From Ectocarpus siliculosus (taxonomy: Eukaryota; Sar; Phaeophyceae; Ectocarpales; Ectocarpaceae), in the NCBI GenBank assembly GCA_000310025.1, contig FN648382.1, forward strand, positions 238,981 to 267,009: DNA of 28,029 nucleotides, in the 5' to 3' direction. The notes beneath the pieces are model-generated. The model searched no databases. It was not told where the DNA came from and worked only from the letters and a program-made list of their open reading frames with translations. Positions 1 through 8,429 of the stretch are shown here, in pieces. A program made the translations under genes and the position numbers. Within the stretch, counting starts at the first letter, position 1. Every line of letters starts with the position of its first letter.

Positions 1-290
1 TTTTTAAAAAAGCTTGGGGGGGGCCCGGGGGACCCCGGTCTTTTTCGGGCATTAAAAAAGGGGGGAGTTACAGGTGGGGTCTTTTAAGGGGAACCCCCCC
101 CAGGTTTTAGTTAGCAAATAAAGAGAACCCTTAGGCCCGGGGGGTAAAGGTTGGGGGAAAAGTTTGTCCTTACAGCGGTAAGTAGCACATAAAATTGATG
201 TCCCCCCCAAAAAAAAACGGGGGGTTGTTTTAAGCGGATGATGTTTTTCCCACCCCTCCCGGGGGGGGGGGGGGGGGGGGCTACTAAATA
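1..290. other. Homopolymer-rich contig edge, probably low-quality sequence
   Basis: This stretch is crowded with runs of G, C, A and T, including about 20 consecutive G at 261-280 and several runs of 7-9 G or C. Nothing similar occurs in the rest of the window except the C run at the very end. Such dense homopolymer inflation is typical of a low-quality read end or assembly edge rather than of a gene, although a natural G-quadruplex-prone tract cannot be excluded. No coding signal is visible. Confidence 0.6.
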
Positions 291-396
291 CAGTGTACAA
301 TAATAGAAGGTGTGCGGGATGACTGTCATCATGTGAACGCTTTTGGTACTATTACAAAAATCCATCGAACATACGACTCGTGTAACAACGTGCGGG

Positions 397-470
397 GGGG
401 ATATAGCTCAGTTGGCTAGAGCGTTTGTCTCATAAGCAGAAGGTCGAGAGTTCGAGCCTCTCTATCCCCG
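397..470 (+). tRNA. tRNA-Met (CAU), elongator type
   Basis: A full cloverleaf can be folded. The acceptor stem pairs GGGGATA (397-403) with TATCCCC (463-469). The D stem is GCTC/GAGC. The anticodon stem is TTTGT/GCAGA around loop CTCATAA with anticodon CAT at 431-433. The T arm is GAGAG-TTCGAGC-CTCTC. The A box TAGCTCAGTTGG and a B box GAGTTCGAGCC match the RNA polymerase III internal promoter. The T loop begins TTC and the acceptor begins with G, so it is not a typical eukaryotic initiator tRNA. No intron is present. The run of G just upstream is longer than needed for the stem. Confidence 0.93.
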
Positions 471-473
471 CAC

Positions 474-478
474 TTTTT
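474..478 (+). terminator. Pol III T5 terminator of tRNA-Met
   Basis: A run of five T begins three bases after the tRNA-Met discriminator base, the usual distance and length for RNA polymerase III termination. Confidence 0.8.
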
Positions 479-906
479 GCCCAAGTTTGCTACAAAGGTT
501 CAATGAGACACACCACTCATCATTTATCTCTCATAATTCATTACTCATCATTCATATGTAGTTCCGACCTCCATCCACCTGAAACGAATGGTAATGCAGT
601 AGTAACAATTAGTTACGGAGGGGGCGAAAGGGTGTGCGGGTTGCTCTTTACGTGGGAATGCATACATATATACAATGTTGACATGCTCTTTGACGCCACG
701 TGTGACACTGCAATCAATCTCGCTTTCTCTTTGGATTATTCCAAGGCCATATTGTGTTTTTTTTTAACGGAGCACAACCAATCCCCTACACACGCACAAC
801 ATTCCAGTGCGTACGCCCTCATCCAATATTCATTATGCGTGGGTAACTGCAGACGGACAGTTCCATGTAGTATAAAAGTCCACAATGTCCAGCTACTGTC
901 AGCAAA

Positions 907-988
907 GTCGACGTGGCCGAGTGGTTAAGGTGACGGCCTGCTAAGCCGTTGGGCTATGCCCGCGAGAGTTCGAATCTCTTCGTCGACG
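907..988 (+). tRNA. tRNA-Ser (GCU)
   Basis: This is a class II tRNA. The acceptor stem pairs GTCGACG (907-913) with CGTCGAC (981-987), with G988 as discriminator. The anticodon stem ACGGC/GCCGT encloses CTGCTAA, giving anticodon GCT. The long variable arm (TGGGCT...CCCGC) is diagnostic of serine or leucine tRNAs, and the anticodon settles serine. The T arm is GAGAG-TTCGAAT-CTCTT. The A box (TGGCCGAGTGG) and B box are intact. There is no intron. Confidence 0.95.
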
Positions 989-1005
989 AGCCCGAACGGG
1001 TACTA

Positions 1006-1012
1006 TTTTTTT
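1006..1012 (+). terminator. Pol III T7 terminator of tRNA-Ser
   Basis: Seven T follow tRNA-Ser, just after a short CCCG-AA-CGGG hairpin (991-1000). This is a strong RNA polymerase III stop. Confidence 0.8.
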
Positions 1013-1628
1013 CTCGCTCGATATGCTGTGTGTAGGTAGGTAAGCAATGCTGGTCCATGGAATGGTTTGGTGTAGATAAAGACAGGTAGTACGGGAAGTA
1101 TTTCATGCTGTCTTTAAAAACTGTTCTGACCCGTGCACAGCAGTAGTTTATACTTGTCTGTCATCATGCTCTTATCATACAAGTACCACCGCCATGGTTC
1201 ACAATTTGATCCGACATCACGACAAAACAGAGTAGTTACTGTGAGTGCGAAACATGGAGAAACACACAGAACAAGTAAAATATTTTGTACAAACACCTGA
1301 CCAAGCGTAGGGACTAGATGAAGGATATAATCTAGATATATATGAAACCCAACACTGACGTCGCAAAGAATATTTCTTCTTACCCAATACAATAGTCGAA
1401 ATGCAGGTAATAGGTGGTTGGTGTGTACTCTCCTCCTCATCATCGATAACAAAAAAAAAAGTTGTAAGTGTGAAAGGGGGGAATCGTCCTCGACAGACGT
1501 TGGGAGATCGTAGCTTTTATGTAGGTGACCACATTGCCCCTTTGCCCGGCTGGTGAGGAGGGTCCGCCCGAGGCAAAACAATTAAGGCCATTTGGCTACA
1601 CTCCGTTCACCATCAACCGAGATCCACC
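1013..1628. other. Left flank of the element, no gene seen
   Basis: A 155-codon open frame on the minus strand (1114-1581) has no recognisable domain, no supporting splice sites and no homologous copy here, so I do not call it a gene. The flank ends in gatccacc just before the inverted repeat begins. Confidence 0.4.
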
Positions 1629-1663
1629 TAGAGAGAGAGAGAAAAGGTCCCCGCAGTTTTCTG

Positions 1664-1729
1664 ATTGGCCAATTTTTTTGAAAGGAAATTTCCTGTGGAC
1701 GAAAATTCCATGGTCGACCGATGACGTCA
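1664..1729. promoter_or_regulatory. Cluster of four perfect palindromes near the left terminus
   Basis: Four perfect inverted repeats lie within 66 bp: ATTGGCCAAT (1664-1673, also a CCAAT box on both strands), AGGAAATTTCCT (1683-1694), GGTCGACC (1712-1719) and TGACGTCA (1722-1729, the CRE/bZIP consensus). All four are preserved in the right TIR (13824-13889). They may bind a dimeric recombinase or replication initiator, or be transcription-factor sites for the TIR promoter. The sequence alone cannot decide. Confidence 0.55.
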
Positions 1730-2099
1730 GCCACGGTTGTTGGTTGTGAGGTCGCCTTTTCGGGAAAACTCGAAAAATTCAAATTCCCCGTGATTGACTG
1801 ATTGGTCTGATTGGTCTGATTGATGACGCCAGACTTTCACGGGAATCGCCGGCCACACTTTCTTGTGCCCTGGAGGAAGGCATTTCCTACCGGCTCCTCC
1901 GATCCACTCTAGGCTGGGTGGTATTGAACCCACCATCCTCGCCCCTTTTCTTGTGAATTTTTTGTCGCACCCACACGACGGACGGACGGTCTTTGAAAAA
2001 AAAGGAGAGCTGCGACAAATCTTGACGGGAAACAATCGTCGCCAGGAAACACCCACACGCTCACAACTGCATCCTGCCCTCACAGGAGAAGAGACATTT

Positions 2100-2216
2100 T
2101 CTACAAAACAATCGCGTCTTCACCACACGGAGTACTCGAGAGACAGATATATTATTGTCATCAGTCAACGGTGCCACCACCGTGGTTGACGCTTCGGGTA
2201 AAAAAAGAGAAAAATT
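2100..2216 (+). promoter_or_regulatory. TIR promoter and 5' leader, left copy
   Basis: A TATA-like ATATATTA lies at 2147-2154, about 63-70 bases before the ATG at 2217. An imperfect hairpin-forming segment (GGTGCCACCACCGTGG) and an A-rich stretch follow directly before the start codon. The same arrangement is found in the right TIR (TATA-like TAATATATAT near 13406-13414), so each end can drive transcription inward. The promoter role is inferred from position. Confidence 0.4.
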
Positions 2217-5200
2217 ATGTTGGCTCATTTCAAAGAGAGGATGGCACGGGCATCCACGGCAGCTGTATCATCACCACATGCCACCAGCTACCGGTGGTGC
2301 TACGTGGAGCAGGTAGACCAGGCCGCTCCCCTCGCAGGCAGGAGCAACGGATGGCGGTACTTGGGGCCTGGAGGGATCACCTATAGGCGCCAGGCCGTCT
2401 TCGGCACGGGGTTTAGGGTTCGTATCTCCTTCCCTTCCTCGCCGGGGCCGGGATACAGGTGGTTCAACTCGCACCCCCTCGGAGGAGATCCCAACCTGTA
2501 CAATTTTCAAACTTGGGCGAGGACGGTGCTGCAGGGAGGCATGGTCCACCCGCGTGACGCCGAGGCTTGGCGCACGGCGTTTGTAGAGGTAGAGGGTGGT
2601 GGCCTTGGACAGCTGGTTGTGTCAGCGGCCGACGAGAGCTGGCGAGTAATCTTCTGCTGGGCGTCAGCTGGCAGGGAGATCGAAGTCGACACCCAGGGCA
2701 TCCCGATCTCTCTTGTGAACCTCCAGGTCCGATCTGGTCTCGACTCACAGAGCCCTTTTTTCAGACAGCTTAACATAGCGACCTTCGGGCACAGAGTTGT
2801 GAGATATGCCCCCATCACCGCATTCGGCAAAAAATGGCAGAAACAGCTTCCCGGAGCCTGTCTCGCTGTCCTCGTCGCCGAAGTTTGGCGCGATAGTCAA
2901 GTCTACCTGCTAAAAAAACCAAAGGAGAGGAGAAGGTTTGGATTCCGCGATGTAGATCCCACGGGTGCGTTTATGATCTCATCTCGTGGTGGTCGACCAA
3001 AAAAGGGCGCGCCTGTACACAACAAGAACGCTCTTGACGGTGGGAACTACTTCCGCAACCTGTATTCGATTCTACTGGAGCGAGACATCGGGGAAGTAGA
3101 GTTCGACACATGGGTTTCGGGGGATGCAGAACCACCCGCCTTGACATTACTGCATCTCGAAAAGTGGCTCCATATGACCAACGCCAGCGTGGTGGTGTGG
3201 TCACATCGGGGCACTGGTGCCAACATTCTTGGACCATCCGACGGGAAAACGAACCTCCAACTGCCCACACTACACGTTGGGGTTCGTGAGGGACACGTGT
3301 ACCGGCTTGTGCTCGAAGGGCCTTGGGGAGACAGGTTTGGATCGTCTCTAGACGTGGCAATCGATCACAGCGTACGAACCTACCGTAAATTCCGTCGAAT
3401 TTCTGAGATGACCGTGGAAGAACAGGAACCAGATACGACTGGGTTTGTCACCAAGACCTTCTCGTGTGTCGCTGACATTGTGAGTGATATCATGGCCATC
3501 AACGAAACAGGGGGGGACCACAACCGACAGCCAGTAGAAAAGCGGAAGCATGGCAGGAAGGTATCAGAAAGCAAGACGTGGTACGCGCCTCCAGGAACGG
3601 CCCTCGACGAACTCATGCTCCACCTACACCTCGCTGGGGTCTCTTGCGAAGGTAAACTCACGAACTACAGTCGCTGGGATTCACTGTCCTTACCAGCGCA
3701 CGGCGTAATCATCCGAACCTGGTGCAGCGCGAGCATGGGTGGGCTCGATCCCGATGACTTCGAGCCCGACCAGGCAACACGATTGATCGAGCTGCATAAT
3801 GCCCTGGGTCTGAAGTTCCACCGCGGGGTATTGGATTTTCGAGTATCGAGGCAGTACAGCCAGTCTCTGCTCGCCCTCCTTGAGGTTTGCTGGCGGGGGC
3901 CGATCGTCGGGGCAGAGGACGCGTCCGGGAGTTCCTACGGGAGGGAAGACTGGCAATGTGACATCAATGGGGCCCACACGGCCGCCCTAATGAACATGGA
4001 GACGGTGCCCGTTTTCGGCCACATGGATGAGGTGGAGGAGTTCGATGGCCACAACATCGAGGATTGGACGCTTTACATCATCAAGCTGGACGCGCTCGGT
4101 GAGTCAGACGTATTCCTTAATGCGGATGTGACGCCGGTCTTCGGTCGAAACTACAAGCGCTACCTCGACCTCATCGACAACGCGCCTCGCCACAGAGTCA
4201 CCCACTTCGTGCGACCATCCAGAACGGTCAGCAGGTGCCACATACCCAAACTTGTAAGAGACCTGCTCGCGCATGAGCTGGGTGATCCCCTCCTCGAGGA
4301 TGCCGACTGTGCACGCCGATTTAAAAAAGGAATATTCGTGCGGGCCAGCGGTATGTTGCAGCAGAGATATGCGGACAGGATAGATGCCGTCATGGTTACG
4401 AGCAGTGACGAGGCTTCCGTTGTGGGTGGAAAAATTGTCCCTGTCCTGTGCGAAGTCGATCGCGTCAAGGCCGAGCTTCGTACGGGACAAGGGGACCTTG
4501 GCATCGACTCACTTCACACCGGTGATGCATACCTTTGTTTCGACGCAGAACGGACCTGGTACAGAGATGGCTTCTGGGCGTTAGGTGCGCTCATTCTCGA
4601 CGAAACTCGATTACGAGTGTTGGAGGCGAGGAACGCTCTCGAACTATGCGGCGCGTCCGACTTTAGCTTCCAGTGTGACGCGGTGTTCTTCAGGGGATGT
4701 TCTTCGGTGCAAGAAAAGATGAGACTCCGCTTCAACCAGTTGTTTAGCGGCAACGACAAAACCCCCGGCACTCTCAAGTTTGAACCGGCATTGAAGAACC
4801 CGCTGTGTGGAGAGAGGAGGGTGTTCGAAGGCATCGTGGTCAAGCTATCGCTGGATGCGTTACCTCCGGCAATGAGGAAAATTCCCTGCCCGTTAAAACC
4901 CCGGCTTTTAGTGATCCCTCTGTGGGATGGCGTCGGCACCGGCTTCAGTTCGATGGAAGAAGCTCACAGCGCCTGGCGTCGTCTCGGCAAGAACACCAAG
5001 CGCAATATGTGGCCGGAAATATGCGAGGCCGAGTCACCATCAAAACTAGAAAATTTACTCCGCGGCTCGTTGTCTCGACAAGGTTCAAGGATTGTTTGTG
5101 CGGTGACCGGAGAACATGGAGGGGCGGGGAAGAGTTATTGTGCCTTCAACGCTGCCAAGAATATCTTCAAAACGGGGTTGGTCGTTACCCCTACCAATAG

Positions 5201-6482
5201 TCTGAGAACGTCCTTCACAAACCTGCCAACCGGTTGGAATGTAAAGACCGCTGACCACCAGCTCGGATTCTACCTGGGCGATGATTCTCATGTGAAGAAG
5301 ACGGCGGGGTCGATACGTGCACTTAAGGTCGACGTGATCATCATAGAGGAAGCTGCTTATATGCCTCTCCGGACCCTAAGCATGGTCCTGGCTGCCGCCC
5401 ATAGCAGCGGTACCCACGTGATCGGGACGTACGACACGCACCAACTCCAGCCCGTTTGCGAGAGTAGCGGCATGTCGATTAGCAGGGACAACGTCAACAG
5501 AAAGTTCATCCTCGAAAAAGCCTTCCCCACATGCTTTCATGTCTTCGCACGCAAGCGGGATAAAACTGTCGACGAACAGGTGGAGATGGACGACGGCCTC
5601 TTGCACATTCTGGCCGCAGGAAACGACAGTCACGAGGCGCAGACTCGAGCCATCGAGAGATTTGGTGGTGGTTGTCTGGACGACCCAAGCCCTTCAGACT
5701 TTCATCTCGCTTACACTAGAGACTGTGCTCGTTTCTATGCGTTTCGAGGCTTGCTGGGGTGCAACGAGTCTGGAGGCTGGGACGTGCTGGGGCATAAAAC
5801 AGTTGTTGGTGCACAATATCGGGACCTTGGGAACCTGGGCAGGGTTCACAAGAATCACAACTACAACATCATCCGGTCCTCAGGAGATACCGTTGTTGTC
5901 GCGAGCGCATTCGACGGTGCTGCTAGCCTTCAGGAGACTTCACTCTGTCGAGCGGAGGCGGAAAACTTGTTTGACCCCTCGGGAGCGTGCACGGTACACG
6001 CCGTCCAGGGCCGTACGGTAGAAGGGAGACTGATCATACACCAGGCCCGACACCCTTACGCCGATGTGTACTGGATATACACGGCCATAAGTCGAGCGAC
6101 CGGACCGTCGAACGTCAGGGTCATCGACGATATTCACCGAAGCAAGAGCGACATGTCAGACCGAGAGAGGGCATCGTGGATTTCTGGGAAGGTTTCAAGT
6201 TATATCTACGCCGACGTTGCGGCCGAGCGTCTCGGATCTGATGAGGGGGGACAGTACAGAGAAGCTCTCGTCCAAGAACTCCAACGCTCCTACGGGGGGA
6301 GGTGCAACTTGTGCAACCATGACTTGGTCTGGGCCGTCTATAGTGAACGCCAACCGACTCTCGATCGTCTTGACTGCGCTTTGCCGCACACGATCGATAA
6401 TGTAGATGTGAAATGCTTAAAGTGCAACAGAGCCAGAGGAAGCCTAGGGAGAGGGAAGTCGAAAAAGAGGAAGACGAGTTGA
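2217..6482 (+). CDS. PolB-like / SF1 helicase / HNH nuclease fusion protein (1421 aa)
   Basis: A single uninterrupted frame. Residues 1-34 are encoded by the TIR. Residues ~35-560 are of unknown fold. Residues ~575-900 look like a divergent family-B polymerase palm: the motif DINGAHTAAL (Asp582) resembles motif A, and QCDAVFF (Asp821) sits where motif C would be, without the full DTDS. Residues ~950-1310 form an SF1 (RecD/Pif1-like) helicase. Visible motifs are Walker A GGAGKS (968-973), Walker B VDVIIIEEAAYMP (from 1038), motif III GTYDTHQLQPV (from 1070), CTVHAVQGRT (from 1258) and YTAISRA (1288-1294). Residues 1363-1404 are a zinc-finger HNH nuclease with CxxC at 1363/1366, LDRLD, His1391, Asn1395 and CxxCN at 1400-1404. 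The C-terminus GKSKKRKTS is a plausible nuclear-localisation signal. The start at 2217 follows the leader and recurs identically in the other TIR. The likely role is replication or transposition of the element. The helicase and HNH calls are firm; the polymerase call is tentative. I recall DIN-type proteins of this kind in other protist and fungal genomes but cannot name the family. Confidence 0.88.
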   Translation: MLAHFKERMARASTAAVSSPHATSYRWCYVEQVDQAAPLAGRSNGWRYLGPGGITYRRQAVFGTGFRVRISFPSSPGPGYRWFNSHPLGGDPNLYNFQTWARTVLQGGMVHPRDAEAWRTAFVEVEGGGLGQLVVSAADESWRVIFCWASAGREIEVDTQGIPISLVNLQVRSGLDSQSPFFRQLNIATFGHRVVRYAPITAFGKKWQKQLPGACLAVLVAEVWRDSQVYLLKKPKERRRFGFRDVDPTGAFMISSRGGRPKKGAPVHNKNALDGGNYFRNLYSILLERDIGEVEFDTWVSGDAEPPALTLLHLEKWLHMTNASVVVWSHRGTGANILGPSDGKTNLQLPTLHVGVREGHVYRLVLEGPWGDRFGSSLDVAIDHSVRTYRKFRRISEMTVEEQEPDTTGFVTKTFSCVADIVSDIMAINETGGDHNRQPVEKRKHGRKVSESKTWYAPPGTALDELMLHLHLAGVSCEGKLTNYSRWDSLSLPAHGVIIRTWCSASMGGLDPDDFEPDQATRLIELHNALGLKFHRGVLDFRVSRQYSQSLLALLEVCWRGPIVGAEDASGSSYGREDWQCDINGAHTAALMNMETVPVFGHMDEVEEFDGHNIEDWTLYIIKLDALGESDVFLNADVTPVFGRNYKRYLDLIDNAPRHRVTHFVRPSRTVSRCHIPKLVRDLLAHELGDPLLEDADCARRFKKGIFVRASGMLQQRYADRIDAVMVTSSDEASVVGGKIVPVLCEVDRVKAELRTGQGDLGIDSLHTGDAYLCFDAERTWYRDGFWALGALILDETRLRVLEARNALELCGASDFSFQCDAVFFRGCSSVQEKMRLRFNQLFSGNDKTPGTLKFEPALKNPLCGERRVFEGIVVKLSLDALPPAMRKIPCPLKPRLLVIPLWDGVGTGFSSMEEAHSAWRRLGKNTKRNMWPEICEAESPSKLENLLRGSLSRQGSRIVCAVTGEHGGAGKSYCAFNAAKNIFKTGLVVTPTNSLRTSFTNLPTGWNVKTADHQLGFYLGDDSHVKKTAGSIRALKVDVIIIEEAAYMPLRTLSMVLAAAHSSGTHVIGTYDTHQLQPVCESSGMSISRDNVNRKFILEKAFPTCFHVFARKRDKTVDEQVEMDDGLLHILAAGNDSHEAQTRAIERFGGGCLDDPSPSDFHLAYTRDCARFYAFRGLLGCNESGGWDVLGHKTVVGAQYRDLGNLGRVHKNHNYNIIRSSGDTVVVASAFDGAASLQETSLCRAEAENLFDPSGACTVHAVQGRTVEGRLIIHQARHPYADVYWIYTAISRATGPSNVRVIDDIHRSKSDMSDRERASWISGKVSSYIYADVAAERLGSDEGGQYREALVQELQRSYGGRCNLCNHDLVWAVYSERQPTLDRLDCALPHTIDNVDVKCLKCNRARGSLGRGKSKKRKTS

Positions 6483-6509
6483 TTGTACCGTGGTCGACCG
6501 CTAGCTTTT

Positions 6510-7400
6510 ATGCCAAGAAACTCAGGAAATAATATGTATTGTGTGTATACAGATAATTCAATCATGAACGATCTCATTCCCCAGTGTGCCCGTTGGTTGG
6601 AGGATAATAAAGACCCGGTCCATGTTCTTGAGGTCTTGAGGACTCTGCATCCAGGCTCTCTCAACAAAAATGTTCGGCGAGTCAGGCGAGAATGGATGCA
6701 AGTATACGGTCCCGGCCGAAACGATGGCACCATCAGGAAGGAGCTTAAGCGCATACTCAAAGTCCTACAGAGGAAGGCGTCGTCGCTGGCCAAGAAAACC
6801 TCAAGTGATTCAAGGAAGAAATACAGCTTGAAGCAGCTCAAAATAGCCGAGAGCCGTATCATTTCGTTTTTCAAGTTGGATTTATTCGGCAAATGGGCAG
6901 CGCGCAATACCATTCATTCCCACAAGGAGTCCTTCACTGGGCTTGTTGATATCGACGCTCTCGTACGGAAGGTAAATATACTTCCGCCGCACGTCTCTCA
7001 GCTGGAACTCACGCCGGAAGAAAAAAGTATTCCAAGGAAACGACGTCGAGAAGCCTTGGCAGCGAAGTGCGAAAAGAGCATCACAGTGAACGCAAGCGAC
7101 CTTGTCGATCTCATGGGAGCAATTATCACATACCCCCGAGCAAATTACTTTGAATTGGCGTGCGCGTTATCGTTTGTTTCTGGGAGGGCGCTACCTGAGC
7201 TTGTTCGTAGTGCTGTCCAATTTTCGCCCAGTAGTCACGGCAATCACGAGGTACATATCAAGGTTGGTGGAGGAACCTACCGGATACCACTAATATGCGA
7301 ATACGAACACTTTATAGGGGGTGTCAATCGGTTGCGCGGAATGAAAGATACATCCCGCCTAACGCCCGCCGAGGTAACCATCGATTTAGTAAATCAGTAA
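6510..7400 (+). CDS. Telomere-resolvase (protelomerase)-like protein, main part
   Basis: 296 residues from the first ATG. The frame is the same as that of the upstream protein and is separated from it by one TGA and 27 bases, so the frame is actually open from 6483. The N-terminal half is basic and helical (an arm or DNA-binding region, with a KRRRE cluster near residue 180). The C-terminal third resembles the catalytic domain of telomere resolvases of the TelK/TelN type: ELACALSFVSGRALPELV (the conserved Arg region), a strand-rich VHIKVGGGTYRIPLI, then a helix with NRLRGMKD. Such enzymes are tyrosine-recombinase relatives that make hairpin DNA ends. The frame stops at 7400 before the rest of the domain. 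That remainder continues in another frame (see 7367-7633). No catalytic Tyr is visible in this part. A different tyrosine-recombinase subfamily is the main alternative. Confidence 0.6.
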   Translation: MPRNSGNNMYCVYTDNSIMNDLIPQCARWLEDNKDPVHVLEVLRTLHPGSLNKNVRRVRREWMQVYGPGRNDGTIRKELKRILKVLQRKASSLAKKTSSDSRKKYSLKQLKIAESRIISFFKLDLFGKWAARNTIHSHKESFTGLVDIDALVRKVNILPPHVSQLELTPEEKSIPRKRRREALAAKCEKSITVNASDLVDLMGAIITYPRANYFELACALSFVSGRALPELVRSAVQFSPSSHGNHEVHIKVGGGTYRIPLICEYEHFIGGVNRLRGMKDTSRLTPAEVTIDLVNQ

Positions 7401-7633
7401 ATTTGTACGCCAGAAAACTGCTTCCTTGCGAAGTCGGATTGCGTGTATTCAGCGATTTGAAGACGCTCCACGTCGTGATTAGTCACAGAAAGTTCACAGG
7501 GCACGAGTTTGATTTGGGTGAATGGTTAAAAATTGCACGCGGTGGTCCGAGTTCACCGGCTTTAAACCGTAAGTGTTCGGTTGTCAAAGTAGAAGGGATC
7601 AAGGAAGAGGATCACAGGCAGTGGACGGTGTGA
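7367..7633 (+). pseudogene. Frame-shifted C-terminal part of the resolvase-like gene
   Basis: After the upstream frame ends at 7400, the frame two bases over is open to 7633. It reads SVNLYARKLLP, then VFSDLKTLHVVISH and a terminal GGPSSPALNRKCSVVKVEG. In position and pattern these match what follows in telomere resolvases (helix, the 'F-K-D-x-R' helix, then the 'LGH...hYk' segment). The shift lies somewhere around 7367-7400, where no slippery heptamer in the upstream frame and no room for a normal intron can be seen. The residues aligning with the catalytic Lys/Arg pair, His and Tyr appear replaced (SDLK, ARGG, NRKC), so this copy looks inactive, unless the alignment by eye is wrong. Confidence 0.5.
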
Positions 7634-7719
7634 CTTCAATCCGCTAGCATCTTCGTCGTCGATGTCCTTCCTTTCTCAGTGACCGTGCAAAGACTGTGAC
7701 TCGTTGGATTTGTGTTGTG

Positions 7720-8240
7720 CGCGCAAACACACACGCACATACTAAATTTTCACGCAATGTTCACCGATATCTTGTGTATGAAACAAAACGTTCAAACACG
7801 TCCTATTGACCGAGACTACCACCCCGGGAGAAACATCTTTCTCTTCTCTACTTTGATCGGGGCTTTGTGTTGCACAAACACACAGTTTTCACACGCACAC
7901 ACACACACACACCAACACGAAAATTTTACACCACCAACACCAACACCGATATCTTGTGTATGAAACAAAATGCACGTCCTATTGACTGAGACTACCACCC
8001 CGGGAGAAACATCTTCTGTTCTCTACTTTGATCGGGGCTTTGTGTTGCACAAACACACAGTTTTCACACGCACACACACACACACACACACCAACACGAA
8101 AATTTTACACCACCACCACCACCACCGATATCTTGTGTATGAAACAAAATGCTCAAACACGTCCTATTGACTGAGACTACCACCCCAGGAGAAACATCTT
8201 CTGTTCTCTATTTTGATCGGGGCTTTGTGTTGCACAAACA
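7720..8240 (+). repeat. Central ~180-bp tandem repeat, nearly three copies
   Basis: The phrase GATATCTTGTGTATGAAAC recurs at 7766, 7948 and 8127 (periods about 182 and 179). Each is followed by the same segment through CGGGGCTTTGTGTTGCACAAACAC and a (CA)n tract, then AAAATTTTACACC(ACC)n. A partial unit precedes the first copy. It sits between the convergent arms of the element. It may serve as a shared 3' end or terminator region, or as an origin-like iteron block; no coding potential is apparent. Confidence 0.85.
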
Positions 8241-8429
8241 CTACGCACATGTCAACGCAAGGATATATGCACATAATAAAAGGATGATTCTCACAACCAT
8301 AACAACAGCATTTTGAGGCTTCTATCCCTGAAGACCCCGTGCATGTGGCCTCCGGCACTAGCAGCCGACAGGCATGGATCTCATATTTATTTGGTAAGAC
8401 GCCCGTTCGCCCTTGTTTCGAGTTCCCGC
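8241..8429. other. Spacer after the tandem repeats
   Basis: No feature is seen beyond the likely 3' untranslated region of the leftward gene that ends at 8430. Confidence 0.3.

Larger units (their letters stand above)
1629..2319 (+). repeat. Left terminal inverted repeat (691 bp)
   Basis: It matches the reverse complement of 13240-13924 with only scattered substitutions and small indels; for example the left copy has an extra TTGGTTG-like heptamer near 1735 and an extra ATTGGTCTG unit near 1805. It holds four perfect palindromes near its outer end, a promoter-like region, a 5' leader and the first 34 codons of the large replication protein. The match stops exactly after the codon for residue Asp34, one base into the next codon. 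Confidence 0.95.

Noticed and set aside
425-928. 167-codon plus-strand open frame
   Set aside because: It overlaps the 3' half of tRNA-Met and the 5' end of tRNA-Ser, and has no recognisable protein features.
1114-1581. 155-codon minus-strand open frame left of the element
   Set aside because: No domain, no splice context, no conserved copy; composition looks random.
7816-8170. Short frames with His and Thr-His repeats
   Set aside because: They come from the (CA)n and (CCA)n parts of the central tandem repeat.
7720-8240. CRISPR array
   Set aside because: The repeats are long (~180 bp), contiguous and without unique spacers, in a eukaryotic element.
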